This document shows positions 1 to 7,890 of a DNA stretch of 64,000 bases, one piece after another (position 1 is the first letter of the stretch; the number at the start of each line of letters is the position of its first letter). Under the pieces are notes generated by a model. It was not told the origin of the DNA and searched no databases. It worked only from the letters and a program-made list of their open reading frames with translations. Source of the DNA: Pseudomonas eucalypticola (GTDB lineage: Bacteria; Pseudomonadota; Gammaproteobacteria; Pseudomonadales; Pseudomonadaceae); assembly GCF_013374995.1 (NCBI RefSeq), contig NZ_CP056030.1, positions 2,264,501 to 2,328,500 on the forward strand, written 5' to 3'. The translations under genes were made by a program, and so were the position numbers.

Positions 1-845
1 GCCTGCTTGGCCATTGAGCTGAGTTGATCGCGGTCGGAGCCGGTATTGGTGACCTCGTGCGCAACGATCAAATGGTGCTGGGTATCGACCGCTGTTTGCA
101 CGTTGTAGCCCACGATTCCAGTGCCACGCGTCATCATGGAGCGGGCGTCCGGATCGGTCAGTGAGACCTGTTTGTCCGGCGAGTCGTTGAGCCGAACTTC
201 GATCGCCTGAAGTTCTTTCATCTGAGCCTTAAGCTTGGCGATTTTTTCTCCCAGTCGCGCAGCCTTGGGCTGCGCGGCCGCGGGTTCTTGCCGATCGGCT
301 TGGTCGAGCGCAGTCAGATACCGGTTGATGCTCGATTCAATTTCTTCCATTCGCCGTTGCAACTTGGCGCTGGTGAAGTTGCGGTCGCGATTGTTGACGG
401 CCTTGAACTTGCTACCGTCGATGGCAACCAGGTTTTCTTCGAACAGTCCCAGCTGCTGGCACAGCACGACGAACTGCCGGCAGACACCGCGGATGGATTT
501 GCTGTTGTCTTTTCGGAAGTTGGCAATGGTCTTGAAATCGGGCATCAAGCGGCCGGTCAGCCACATCAGCTCAACGTTGCGCTGGGCCTCTCGCTCCAGA
601 CGCCGGCTTGACTGAATGCGGTTGAGATAGCCGTAGATGTAGATCTTCAGCATGATTGCGGGATGATAAGCAGGCCGGCCAGTATCGGCCGGTATGGCGC
701 CTTCAAAACCCAGCTTGACCAGGTCGAGTTCGTCGACAAAGACGTCGACTACGCGCACCGGATTGGTATCGCTGACGTAGTCATCGAGGCTTTGGGGAAG
801 TAAGGTTCCTTGACCTCTATGCTCCCCTTGAACAAAGCGCTTCAC
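1..845 (-). mobile_element. IS1182-family transposase, N-terminal 281 codons (cut by window edge)
   Basis: Reading the minus strand from a GTG at 845 gives an uninterrupted frame to the window edge. It begins VKRFVQGEHRG and continues through PVRVVDVFVDELDL, YHPAIMLKIYIYGYLNRIQS, a WLTGRLMPDFKTIANFRK block, VAIDGSKFKAVN (first catalytic Asp of the DDE triad) and GYNVQTAVD with HEVTNTGSDRDQL. This is the classic IS1182/IS5-superfamily order: DUF772-type N-terminal helical domain followed by the DDE core. The protein carries out cut-and-paste transposition. The remaining DDE part lies outside the window, so intactness cannot be judged. Start chosen because IS1182 transposases begin M/VKRF. Terminal inverted repeats were not identified. 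Confidence 0.9.
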
Positions 846-873
846 GAGACGATCCTCTTGTGGAACTCGAATA

Positions 874-1185
874 TTGGATGCTGCTGTGAAGATAGTGAAA
901 TCTACCCGTTTTGACGATGTCGACCACGATTTAGGGTATGAGTATCGTGGCTACAATTACAGCGTGCAGAACGATGGGGATATGTTCCTGGTCAGAACTT
1001 ACGACGACGAGCCAGGGCGTGCGACTGTCGTAAGTCCGACCACGGCGCAGGCCAACGGCAACCTTGGACAGCTCGTCACTTTCCTGCGGGCGGAGCTTGG
1101 GGTCTCTAGGATCAGGCTCTACAAGGGTGATTTGGGGAGCTACGGTGAGATCGACCTTGAAACGTTGGCATTCCTTACCATTTAA
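874..1185 (+). CDS. Hypothetical small protein next to the IS
   Basis: A 103-residue frame with protein-like composition (YRGYNYSVQNDGDMFLVRTYDDEPG near residue 25-48; acidic, aromatic-rich, ending LETLAFLTI). It could begin at the ATG used here or at GTG 886 (VKIVKSTRF). No convincing ribosome site precedes either, so the native 5' end may have been lost when the adjacent IS inserted 30 bp upstream. No family recognised. The opposite strand is also open but much less protein-like. Confidence 0.4.
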   Translation: MDAAVKIVKSTRFDDVDHDLGYEYRGYNYSVQNDGDMFLVRTYDDEPGRATVVSPTTAQANGNLGQLVTFLRAELGVSRIRLYKGDLGSYGEIDLETLAFLTI

Positions 1186-1372
1186 ATTCGGTAGCGATAG
1201 CGCGGTTGATGTTTTTACACACTCTGGGCCGATAGCGGCCACTAGTGACGGGCGTTAGAAGGTCCAAAGATGACGTCCGCAGGCTTGGGAAAAGGGAATG
1301 TTGGCAATCCCGTGCCCAAACGGGCCCTCCGACTCTGCCAGCGTCAAATACACCGTTGCTTCAACGGTATAT

Positions 1373-1633
1373 TCATCGTCGGCTTGCCTCTTTAACCCCA
1401 TCTTGGCGCATGCCCAGATTTTTCTTGAACCCTCGTAAGTTCATTGCGCCCAGCGCCACCTCCAGCGCGATCAGCGCGTAGGCATGATCATGCCAGCCCC
1501 AAATCACCCAGAGTGCATTGCTGAGTATGAAACACCAAAAACCGATGATGCGCCGCCTGGCCTGAGTGGAGCCGGTGAACCAGGCGGCAAAAATAGTGAC
1601 CGCCATCGCCGGCCATTGCACCCAATCGATCAT
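1373..1633 (-). CDS. Small two-helix membrane protein
   Basis: 86 residues with two or three hydrophobic stretches (AMAVTIFAAWFTG near 9-21, GFWCFILSNALWVIWG near 31-46, ALIALEVALGAMNLRG near 53-68), a short RRR between them and a basic C-terminus. The ATG overlaps the TGA of the upstream SDR gene by four bases, so the two are translationally coupled. The layout (membrane segments, WVIWGW) resembles small uncharacterised inner-membrane proteins; no function can be assigned. Confidence 0.7.
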   Translation of the reverse strand: MIDWVQWPAMAVTIFAAWFTGSTQARRRIIGFWCFILSNALWVIWGWHDHAYALIALEVALGAMNLRGFKKNLGMRQDGVKEASRR

Positions 1634-2487
1634 AGGATGGGCTTGCCACCAGTAACGCCGTAGCGGGTGCCGGAGATGTAGCTACCTTCGTCCGAGGCCA
1701 GCAGCACATAAATCGGCGCGGCTTCCACGGGTTGGCCAGGGCGCCCCAACGGTGTCTGGGAACCGAACTGAGTCACCTCTTCATCAGGCATGGTGGCCAC
1801 GATCAGTGGCGTCCAGATGGGGCCCGGTGCAACGCTGTTGACCCGTATGCCTCGTTCTCCAAGTAACTGCGCCAAGCCGGCGCTGAAGTTGGCGATGGCG
1901 CCTTTCGTTGTCGCATAGGCAAGCAGCGTCGGCTTGGGGGTGTCGGAATTAACCGAGCTGGTGTTGATGATTGAGGCGCCCGCCGACATGAAGGGCACGG
2001 CGGCCTGGCAGATACGAAACATGGCGGTAATGTTGATATCGAAAGTCTTTACCCATTCCTCATCCGTGATGTCCTCGAAGCGTTCGTGGGTCATCTGAAA
2101 GGCAGCGTTGTTGACCAGCACATCAATGCGCCCAAAGCGGGCCACCGTATCGTCGACCAGTTGCTGGCAAACCTGTTTCTTCGCTACATCGCCTTGCAAC
2201 AGCAAGCACTGGCGGCCAGCGGCTTCCACCCAACGCGCAGTCTCTCGGGCATCTTCGTGCTCGTCCAGGTAGGCGACGGCAACGTCTGCGCCCTCACGGG
2301 CAAAAGCGATCGCCACGGCACGGCCAATGCCGCTGTCGGCGCCGGTGATGAGTGCAATCTTGCCTGCCAACTTGCCGCTGCCTTGGTAGCTTTGCTCACC
2401 GCAGTCGGGCACCGGGTCCATTCTGCGTTGCGATCCCGGCACTGCTTGAGGCTGGCTGGGGAACGGTGGTTTTGGATAGTTGCGCAT
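1630..2487 (-). CDS. SDR-family oxidoreductase (YghA-like, cytoplasmic)
   Basis: A 285-residue NAD(P)-dependent short-chain dehydrogenase. A 40-residue N-terminal tail (YPKPPFPSQPQ...SYQGSGKLAGK) typical of the YghA/YhdF-like stress SDRs precedes the Rossmann core: TGADSGIGRA at about 50, NNAA near 128, the catalytic Ser in NTSSVN near 176, Tyr/Lys in YATTK near 191-195, and the PGPIWTP segment after. No signal peptide. A paralogue with the same N-terminal tail but carrying a Tat signal lies 400 bp away on the other strand. Substrate unknown; such genes are usually stress- or RpoS-induced in pseudomonads (family knowledge). Leads a two-gene operon with the small membrane protein. Confidence 0.9.
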   Translation of the reverse strand: MRNYPKPPFPSQPQAVPGSQRRMDPVPDCGEQSYQGSGKLAGKIALITGADSGIGRAVAIAFAREGADVAVAYLDEHEDARETARWVEAAGRQCLLLQGDVAKKQVCQQLVDDTVARFGRIDVLVNNAAFQMTHERFEDITDEEWVKTFDINITAMFRICQAAVPFMSAGASIINTSSVNSDTPKPTLLAYATTKGAIANFSAGLAQLLGERGIRVNSVAPGPIWTPLIVATMPDEEVTQFGSQTPLGRPGQPVEAAPIYVLLASDEGSYISGTRYGVTGGKPIL

Positions 2488-2690
2488 GCTTTGGGTCTCC
2501 TGGAACTTGCAGCGGGTATGTGCTTGAGAACCCTGAGGCGAAGCAAAAGTTGAGTCGGATTTCGGTCTACCTCGACCAGCGGGGCGTTGGGCGCGCAGGG
2601 CTCAGGGCCAACCACGCACTGTAATTGAGCTGAACTTTCAAGCCCGTGCGGCTCTCCCTTTTGGTAACGGCTTACCAAGGAGACCCCATC

Positions 2691-2873
2691 ATGAAAACCA
2701 CTCAACTGATCGGCCTGGCCTGCTGCGTTTTCATGCTGCACGGTTGCTTCAATGAGACTGATCACCCTGCCCAGGGCGCTGACCGCAGCAAGGCTTCCGT
2801 GCAAATGCAAAAACCGGATGCGCCCACTGGCGAGGCCACCCCGGCCGGCGAACCAGACAAAGCCAACCAGTAA
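2691..2873 (+). CDS. Small putative lipoprotein
   Basis: 60 residues starting MKTTQLIGLACCVFMLHGCF, with a good AAGGAGA ribosome site 7 bases upstream of this ATG; an ATG further upstream in the same frame lacks one. The signal ends in a lipobox-like LHGC, so Cys20 would be lipidated. The mature part is short, polar and Pro/Ala/Lys-rich, without a fold one can name. It sits 24 bp before the Tat-exported SDR and is probably co-transcribed with it. Confidence 0.65.
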   Translation: MKTTQLIGLACCVFMLHGCFNETDHPAQGADRSKASVQMQKPDAPTGEATPAGEPDKANQ

Positions 2874-2897
2874 CTTTTAAATGTCAGGAGCACTTTC

Positions 2898-3890
2898 ATG
2901 GAAGACTTCAAACCCTCGCGCCGTTACCTGCTTCAAGGTGCTGCCATAACCGCCGCCGTCGGTTTCGCCGCACCTTCGATGGCGCAAGCGGCGACAGCGA
3001 CTGCCACTGCGCCGTTGCGTAACCCGCAGAGCGGTTTCCCCAAGCCGCCGTTTACCGAACAGTCACAACCTTGGCCGGGACTGGCAGGAAGCATGAGCCC
3101 GCGCCCAGATCACGGCGAGCATAGCTATCAAGGCAGCGGCCAGCTGGTCGGTCGCAAGGCGTTGATCACCGGCGGTGATTCCGGCATTGGCCGTGCGGTG
3201 GCGATTGCCTTCGCTCGGGAAGGCGCCGATGTCGCCATTAACTACTTGCCTGCCGAAGAGACGGACGCCAGGGAAGTGGTGAGGTTGATCCAGGACGCCG
3301 GCCGCAAGGCAGTGGCGTTGCCCGGTGATCTGCGTGACCCGGAATTTTGTCGAAGCCTGGTGCAGCAGGCCCATCAGGCCTTGGGTGGGCTGGATGTTCT
3401 GATCAGCAACGCCGGCCGCCAGCACAGCTTCGATTCGATCCTGGATATCCCAGACGATCAATTCGACTGGACGGTCAAGACCAACCTCTACGCCATGTTC
3501 TGGGTCACCAAGGCCGCAGTTGCGCTGATGCCGGAGGGAGCCGCCATCGTCTACACCGCGTCGGTCAATGCCTACGACCCGTCGAAGAATCTGCTCGACT
3601 ACTCCATGACCAAGGCTGGCATCGCCAACTTCAGCAAGTGCTTGGCCAAGCAATTGGCGGATCGAGGTATTCGCGTCAACGCAGTTGCGCCTGGACCGTT
3701 TTGGACCCCGTTGCAGGTCAGTGGTGGTCAAACCATGGAAAAACTGAAAGCGTTTGGCAGTGACACGCCGCTCAAACGTCCAGGCCAGCCAGCGGAAATT
3801 GCCTCGCTGTACGTGCAACTGGCGTCGGCTACGTCCACGTATGTGACCGGTCAGGTGTTCGGTGCCTCAGGGGGAGCCGGGCAGCCCTGA
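2898..3890 (+). CDS. Tat-exported SDR-family oxidoreductase
   Basis: 330 residues. The N-terminus has a twin-arginine signal (SRRYLLQG, then hydrophobic AAITAAVGFAAPSMAQA, apparent cleavage near residue 31). The mature part is a full SDR: FPKPPFTEQSQ tail, TGGDSGIGRA near 91, SNAG near 171, Ser in YTASVN near 217, YSMTK near 235-239 and PGPFWTP. It is closely related to the cytoplasmic SDR at 1630-2487. Tat export implies the enzyme folds with bound NAD(P) before export, as known for glucose-fructose oxidoreductase; this is inference. Ribosome site AGGAGC lies just upstream. Confidence 0.88.
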   Translation: MEDFKPSRRYLLQGAAITAAVGFAAPSMAQAATATATAPLRNPQSGFPKPPFTEQSQPWPGLAGSMSPRPDHGEHSYQGSGQLVGRKALITGGDSGIGRAVAIAFAREGADVAINYLPAEETDAREVVRLIQDAGRKAVALPGDLRDPEFCRSLVQQAHQALGGLDVLISNAGRQHSFDSILDIPDDQFDWTVKTNLYAMFWVTKAAVALMPEGAAIVYTASVNAYDPSKNLLDYSMTKAGIANFSKCLAKQLADRGIRVNAVAPGPFWTPLQVSGGQTMEKLKAFGSDTPLKRPGQPAEIASLYVQLASATSTYVTGQVFGASGGAGQP

Positions 3891-3951
3891 GTATCCAATT
3901 GCTGGTGGCGGGCTCACTTTCCGGAAGGTAAAGGCAACTCAAGGAGCCATG

Positions 3952-5019
3952 ATGCATCCTATGCAACTACTTGAAGAACTGCTGTATGCCAGAGGCCCTG
4001 GAGGCAAAGAGGAAGAGGTGCGGGTGATTTGCGAGCGCGAACTGCGCGAGCATTGCGATGAAACCTGGATCGATGATGCAGGCAACCTGATCGGGCTGAT
4101 TCGCGCGCCCAACGCTCCCACCGACCATGCCCAGACCGCGGCATCCGGCATGCTGATCATGGCGCATCTGGACGAAATCGCCATGGCAGTCCGCACCATC
4201 AACGACGATGGTTCATTGCAGGTCACCGCATTGGGCGGCGCCAACCCGGTCAACTTCGGCATGTGCCCGGTCGATATTCTGGGCGATGCTGCCGTGCTGC
4301 CTGGCGTGCTTTCGTTTGGCAGCATGCATGTGACTCGGCAATCGCCGCAGGGAGCCGACGTTCAGGATGGCAATGTGCACTGGCGGGACGTGCACGTGGT
4401 CACCCGGCAAAGCCGCAGGCAATTGGAGGAGCAAGGCATTCGAGCTGGCACCCGAGTGGTGCTCAGCCAGCACTGGCGCAAGCCGTTTTACCTTCAGGAT
4501 GCTATTGGCGCGCACTTCATGGATGACCGCGCACCTGTGGTAGCAGTCCTGCAAGCGGCTGCCATGGTTGCCCTAACGCCAAGCCGCTTAGCCCAGGACA
4601 CTTACTTCGCCTTCACCACCATGGAGGAGGAAACCAACGCAGGGGCACTGTTCGCAGCACACCATTTGCCATGTCGTACCGCCGTTGCGGTGGAAGTCGG
4701 CCCGATTGCAACGGAGTATGGCACCGAGCTATCGGCAAACCCCATCGTCGTCGTTGGCGACGAAAAAGGCCATTACACCCGTTCGGTCACCGATGCATTG
4801 ATTGCCGCTACGCAACGGGCTGGCTACACGCCGCAACCGGCGTTGCTGGTGGATTTTGCCTCTGACGCCAGTGCGATATTGGCCGTAGGGGCCCTTGGCC
4901 GGGCGGGTTGTATCGCCATCCCCACCGAGAACACCCATGGCTTCGAGGTAGTATTGCCGGCAGGTATAGAAGCCTGTGCAAAGAGCTTGACCCGCTTTCT
5001 CATGCAAGGGCAAACATGA
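3952..5019 (+). CDS. M42-family metallopeptidase (glutamyl aminopeptidase-like)
   Basis: 355 residues from an ATG 5 bases after AAGGAG (another ATG directly precedes it at 3949). Motifs fit M42 co-catalytic metal peptidases: IMAHLDEIA (His and Asp ligands) near 75, AIGAHFMDDR (bridging Asp) near 187, TTMEEETNAGA (catalytic/ligand Glu pair) near 221, VEVGP near 244, and a C-terminal TENTHGFE (last His ligand) near 325. Expected to cut N-terminal residues from peptides in the cytosol as a large homo-oligomer (family knowledge). The stop overlaps the start of the HhH gene, so the two are coupled. Confidence 0.85.
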   Translation: MHPMQLLEELLYARGPGGKEEEVRVICERELREHCDETWIDDAGNLIGLIRAPNAPTDHAQTAASGMLIMAHLDEIAMAVRTINDDGSLQVTALGGANPVNFGMCPVDILGDAAVLPGVLSFGSMHVTRQSPQGADVQDGNVHWRDVHVVTRQSRRQLEEQGIRAGTRVVLSQHWRKPFYLQDAIGAHFMDDRAPVVAVLQAAAMVALTPSRLAQDTYFAFTTMEEETNAGALFAAHHLPCRTAVAVEVGPIATEYGTELSANPIVVVGDEKGHYTRSVTDALIAATQRAGYTPQPALLVDFASDASAILAVGALGRAGCIAIPTENTHGFEVVLPAGIEACAKSLTRFLMQGQT

Positions 5020-5474
5020 TCGCCGTCACCGCTGCGGACTTGGGTATTGATATCAACGAGCCCGGTGGCAACGGCCTGTTTAAATGGCTGCTGGCCAGTT
5101 TTCTGATCGGCAAGCGGATTCGCACCTCTGTGGCGGTTAAGGCTTTTCATCGGCTGGTCGACCAGGAGGAGGTGGGCACGCCGGAACAATTAGCCAGGTG
5201 CAGTCATGCCCAGGTCGTCAGGTGGTTGGGCGAGGCCGGCTATGCGCGATATGACGAATCCACAGCGAGGCGTTTGCGGGTATTGGGTAAACGCGTTAGC
5301 GAGGAACTGCAACCACAACTGCGTGCGTTGTGCACTGGGGTTCATCGGGTCGCCGACTTCGAGCGCTGGCTACTAAGCTTTGAAGGAGTGGGGCCCAAAA
5401 CCGTGGAGATATTCATGCGTGAAGCAGCGGGAACGCTAAACGATGCTTCGGCTGATCTCCTCATGCGGTCTTGA
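5016..5474 (+). CDS. HhH-motif protein (endonuclease III/DNA-glycosylase-like)
   Basis: 152 residues, starting at an ATG that overlaps the peptidase stop (ATGA). A helical protein whose middle (LFKWLLASFLIGKRIRTSVA, residues about 21-40) and C-terminal helix-hairpin-helix (FEGVGPKTVEIF near 123-134) resemble the HhH-GPD fold of base-excision glycosylases. It is shorter than endonuclease III (about 210) and lacks the catalytic Lys segment and the four-Cys iron-sulfur loop, so it may bind DNA without glycosylase activity. Function inferred only from the fold-like motif. Confidence 0.7.
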   Translation: MIAVTAADLGIDINEPGGNGLFKWLLASFLIGKRIRTSVAVKAFHRLVDQEEVGTPEQLARCSHAQVVRWLGEAGYARYDESTARRLRVLGKRVSEELQPQLRALCTGVHRVADFERWLLSFEGVGPKTVEIFMREAAGTLNDASADLLMRS

Positions 5475-5489
5475 TCAGGAGCAACAACT

Positions 5490-5624
5490 ATGCAGCCACA
5501 AACAGAAGGTTTGGAAGAACAAGGTCCCGATCGCGTCCCTTTCGTCAACGATCCCGCCAAGAGTCGGAAAGAACGCGCTGAGCCTTCCGACGACGAGGCG
5601 GATGATGAGCCCGAGGACGAGTGA
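5490..5624 (+). CDS. Small acidic hypothetical protein
   Basis: 44 residues, MQPQTEGLEEQG..., ending in an acidic tail (SDDEADDEPEDE). An AGGAGC ribosome site precedes the ATG and the gene begins 15 bp after the HhH gene, so it probably belongs to that operon. Charge pattern resembles small disordered pseudomonad proteins; no function can be given. Confidence 0.5.
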   Translation: MQPQTEGLEEQGPDRVPFVNDPAKSRKERAEPSDDEADDEPEDE

Positions 5625-5657
5625 GGGGCTGGATAGGTATGCGACAACCGCCTGAAT

Positions 5658-5984
5658 TCAAAACAAATTTAGCTCTAGAAATACCGGCTTGATAGGAAAG
5701 TCTTCGCGAGAGAACTCCCTGACCCTCTCGGAAGCAACGCCCGGTGGCGGGCAGCGAACCGCCTCTAACGCTTGCACAACAAGATCATTTCCAGGTGGGA
5801 AGTACGCGGACATGTCGTTCCGCTCAATATCAAGAAGGACAATGAACCCACGGTCGGGCGTCACCTGGCGGTCGAGTTGGTACCGAACCTCGCGAAGGTT
5901 GCGCAAAGATGCGTATACCTGAACGCCACTGCCAAGATATTTTCGGTGCCACTGATCCATAATCGTCTCTTGACACTCAACCAT
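5658..5984 (-). CDS. Hypothetical protein coupled to the receiver gene
   Basis: 108 residues if translation begins at the ATG overlapping the end of the receiver gene; an internal ATG at 5960, after AAGAGAC, is a possible alternative (100 residues). The sequence is soluble and basic near the start (WHRKYLGSGVQVYASLRNLREVRYQL) with FIVLLDIERNDMSAYFPPGNDLVVQALEAV in the centre. No family recognised. Its overlap with the receiver gene suggests a partner or output protein. Confidence 0.55.
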   Translation of the reverse strand: MVECQETIMDQWHRKYLGSGVQVYASLRNLREVRYQLDRQVTPDRGFIVLLDIERNDMSAYFPPGNDLVVQALEAVRCPPPGVASERVREFSREDFPIKPVFLELNLF

Positions 5985-6375
5985 CCGTGACCGGTGCTGC
6001 AAACGATCCCAGTGCCTTGATCAGACTCTCGGCAGACCATGGCTTGGCCAGGCAGACGATCCCGGGTTTCACCGGGATGTCCTCCAGAGCAAAGCCACTC
6101 ATCAGAACGGTGGGCGTCCCCGGCCATTTATCCGCGACCATGCCGAGAAATTCCGCGCCGTGGAGCTGCCCCGGAACATCGTGATCAGCCACCACAGCAG
6201 CGCAACCCCCCGATTGCAAAAGATAAACCAGCGCATCGTCACAGTTCTGGAAGCTATGACAAGTGTCGCCGAGATCGGCAAGAATGTCCCCCATGAGCCT
6301 TCTGAGCAATGGATCGTCCTCGACCACGACGATATCGCCCTCCAGGCGAAATGAATTCAGGCTGCTGTTCATCAT
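5977..6375 (-). CDS. Stand-alone response-regulator receiver protein
   Basis: 132 residues with a CheY-like fold only: acidic pocket VVVEDDPLL near 15, phospho-acceptor Asp in VVADHDVPG near 62, the Ser of VLMSGF near 91 and the conserved Lys in CLAKPW near 111. No output domain follows, so it acts by protein contact or as a phosphate sink. The start chosen is the first ATG of an ATGATG pair near the receiver fold; the frame stays open further upstream but that part is not receiver-like. No histidine kinase is nearby. Confidence 0.85.
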   Translation of the reverse strand: MMNSSLNSFRLEGDIVVVEDDPLLRRLMGDILADLGDTCHSFQNCDDALVYLLQSGGCAAVVADHDVPGQLHGAEFLGMVADKWPGTPTVLMSGFALEDIPVKPGIVCLAKPWSAESLIKALGSFAAPVTDG

Positions 6376-6535
6376 GGGCCTTGATTGCCGGAGTTCAGTA
6401 GTCCTAAGGCTGCGGCCACGATCTGCCAAATAGCTGGACACCCATTGGACCGTTTCGGCAGCGCGACGTTCCCAATTCAGCGATAGCAAAATGCCGGCCC
6501 ATTTGCAGTTTTTTGTCCTGCTATCAAGAAAATGG

Positions 6536-7333
6536 CTATTGCTGCACCGCTTGTACCGACCCGCCGTCCACGCGAACATTGCTGCCGTTTATGAAAGACC
6601 CACGGTGTGAGACCAGCAGCGCGATCACCGCCGCCACTTCCTCCGGCTGTCCTCGCCGCTGTTGCACGATGCCGGGCCGCTCTTCCTTGAGAAAGCTCTC
6701 CACCGCTTGCTCAAAAGAGACACCGAGCTGCTCGGCTCGCTTGCGCATCATGTCATTGGTCATTCCAGTTTCGATGAACGCGGGAGCCACGGTGTTGCAC
6801 AACACACCATGCTCGGCTTCCTTATAGGAGAGGTTCTTTACCCACGCAGCGAGGGCAGCCTTGGCAACGTTGTACACGGCCTCATCGTAGTAGGGCTGGG
6901 CGGCATTTTCCGAGGTGATACATACAAACCGCCCCCACCCGCGTGGACGCATGCGTGGAATGGTGGCGCGTGCTACGCGCACCGAGGAGAAGAAGTCAGT
7001 TTGCCAAGCCTCTTCGTAGTCAGCATCAGAGAGTTCGAGAGGATCGCCTTTGGCACCGGTAACCCCGGCAGTGTGCACGACGATGTCGATTTTACCGAAA
7101 TGTGATTCGCCATCAGCCACCACCTGGTTTACGGCTTGCTGGTTTGTGACATCTGCCGCCACCAACAGCCGTTCGCCGGGCAGGTTGGCAAACGCAGTTT
7201 GCAAGGCGCCTTCATCACGATCAGTCAGTACCAGCAGGACACCTTCTTGGCTCAACAGTCGCGCTGTTGCTTGGCCTATCCCGCCGCTGGCACCCGTTAT
7301 CAGCGCGACACGCCCTGTTATTCCAAGATCCAT
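6536..7333 (-). CDS. SDR-family oxidoreductase
   Basis: 265 residues from an ATG preceded by GAGGAGG. Classical SDR: TGASGGIGQA near 13, DVTNQ near 61, HTAGV near 87, Ser in ITSENA near 140, YNVAK near 154-158 and a C-terminal INGSNVRVDGGS. Closest in layout to 3-oxoacyl-ACP reductase/glucose-dehydrogenase-type SDRs. Substrate unknown. Monocistronic, divergent from the LPxSPLA repeat gene. Confidence 0.88.
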   Translation of the reverse strand: MDLGITGRVALITGASGGIGQATARLLSQEGVLLVLTDRDEGALQTAFANLPGERLLVAADVTNQQAVNQVVADGESHFGKIDIVVHTAGVTGAKGDPLELSDADYEEAWQTDFFSSVRVARATIPRMRPRGWGRFVCITSENAAQPYYDEAVYNVAKAALAAWVKNLSYKEAEHGVLCNTVAPAFIETGMTNDMMRKRAEQLGVSFEQAVESFLKEERPGIVQQRRGQPEEVAAVIALLVSHRGSFINGSNVRVDGGSVQAVQQ

Positions 7334-7538
7334 ATGAACCTCCTCATCGAAACAATTAAGCCGGTGGCATATCTCCGGCAGTGATGGTTCGACCAACGCA
7401 GAGCTACAGTGGCTCCAAAAAAATACTAGAAGGGCGCCTGACTAAAGGTCCGAGATTGTGTGCCACAAAACAGTTTGAATTCCACAAGGCACGCCCCCCT
7501 CCAAGACAATAACTACCTCGGGTATTTCAGGAGTAGCC

Positions 7539-7784
7539 ATGAACACCCATTCAAAGGATCAAAATGGTCCAGCCCTAGACAATCCGGACTCATTGCCCCA
7601 CAGCCCGCTGGCTAGTGGTACTGGCCCAGCTAAGGTCGATGAGCCTTTGCCTCCAAGTCCGCTTGCGCCCAAGTCTGGACGGTCTGACAACCCGGTCTTG
7701 CCTAGTCCACTGGCAGCCAGGTCAAAGAATGCTGACAACCCAATCCTGCCTAGCCCTTTAAGTCCCTCGACAAAAAAGACTTGA
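7539..7784 (+). CDS. Small protein built of LPxSPLA repeats
   Basis: 81 residues, clear AGGAG ribosome site. Four imperfect repeats carry a shared core: LPHSPLA, LPPSPLA, LPSPLA and LPSPLS, three of them preceded by DNP or DEP, spaced about 17-20 residues and joined by Gly/Lys/Ser linkers. No signal peptide, no membrane helix; very likely disordered. The family is not recognised. It stands alone between an SDR and the FdhA-like gene. Confidence 0.7.
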   Translation: MNTHSKDQNGPALDNPDSLPHSPLASGTGPAKVDEPLPPSPLAPKSGRSDNPVLPSPLAARSKNADNPILPSPLSPSTKKT

Positions 7785-7890
7785 AGGCCTTTCGTCAGGC
7801 TGTTGCTCGCTCTGTTGAAACGATGTCTGCGTGGGTGGGCCTGATACTCGTAAGCGAGCAAATTGTTCGGCCACACCAACGGAGAACGAC

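Noticed and set aside
5016..5474. Calling the HhH protein an active endonuclease III
   Set aside because: Catalytic Lys region and the four-Cys cluster are missing and the length is short.
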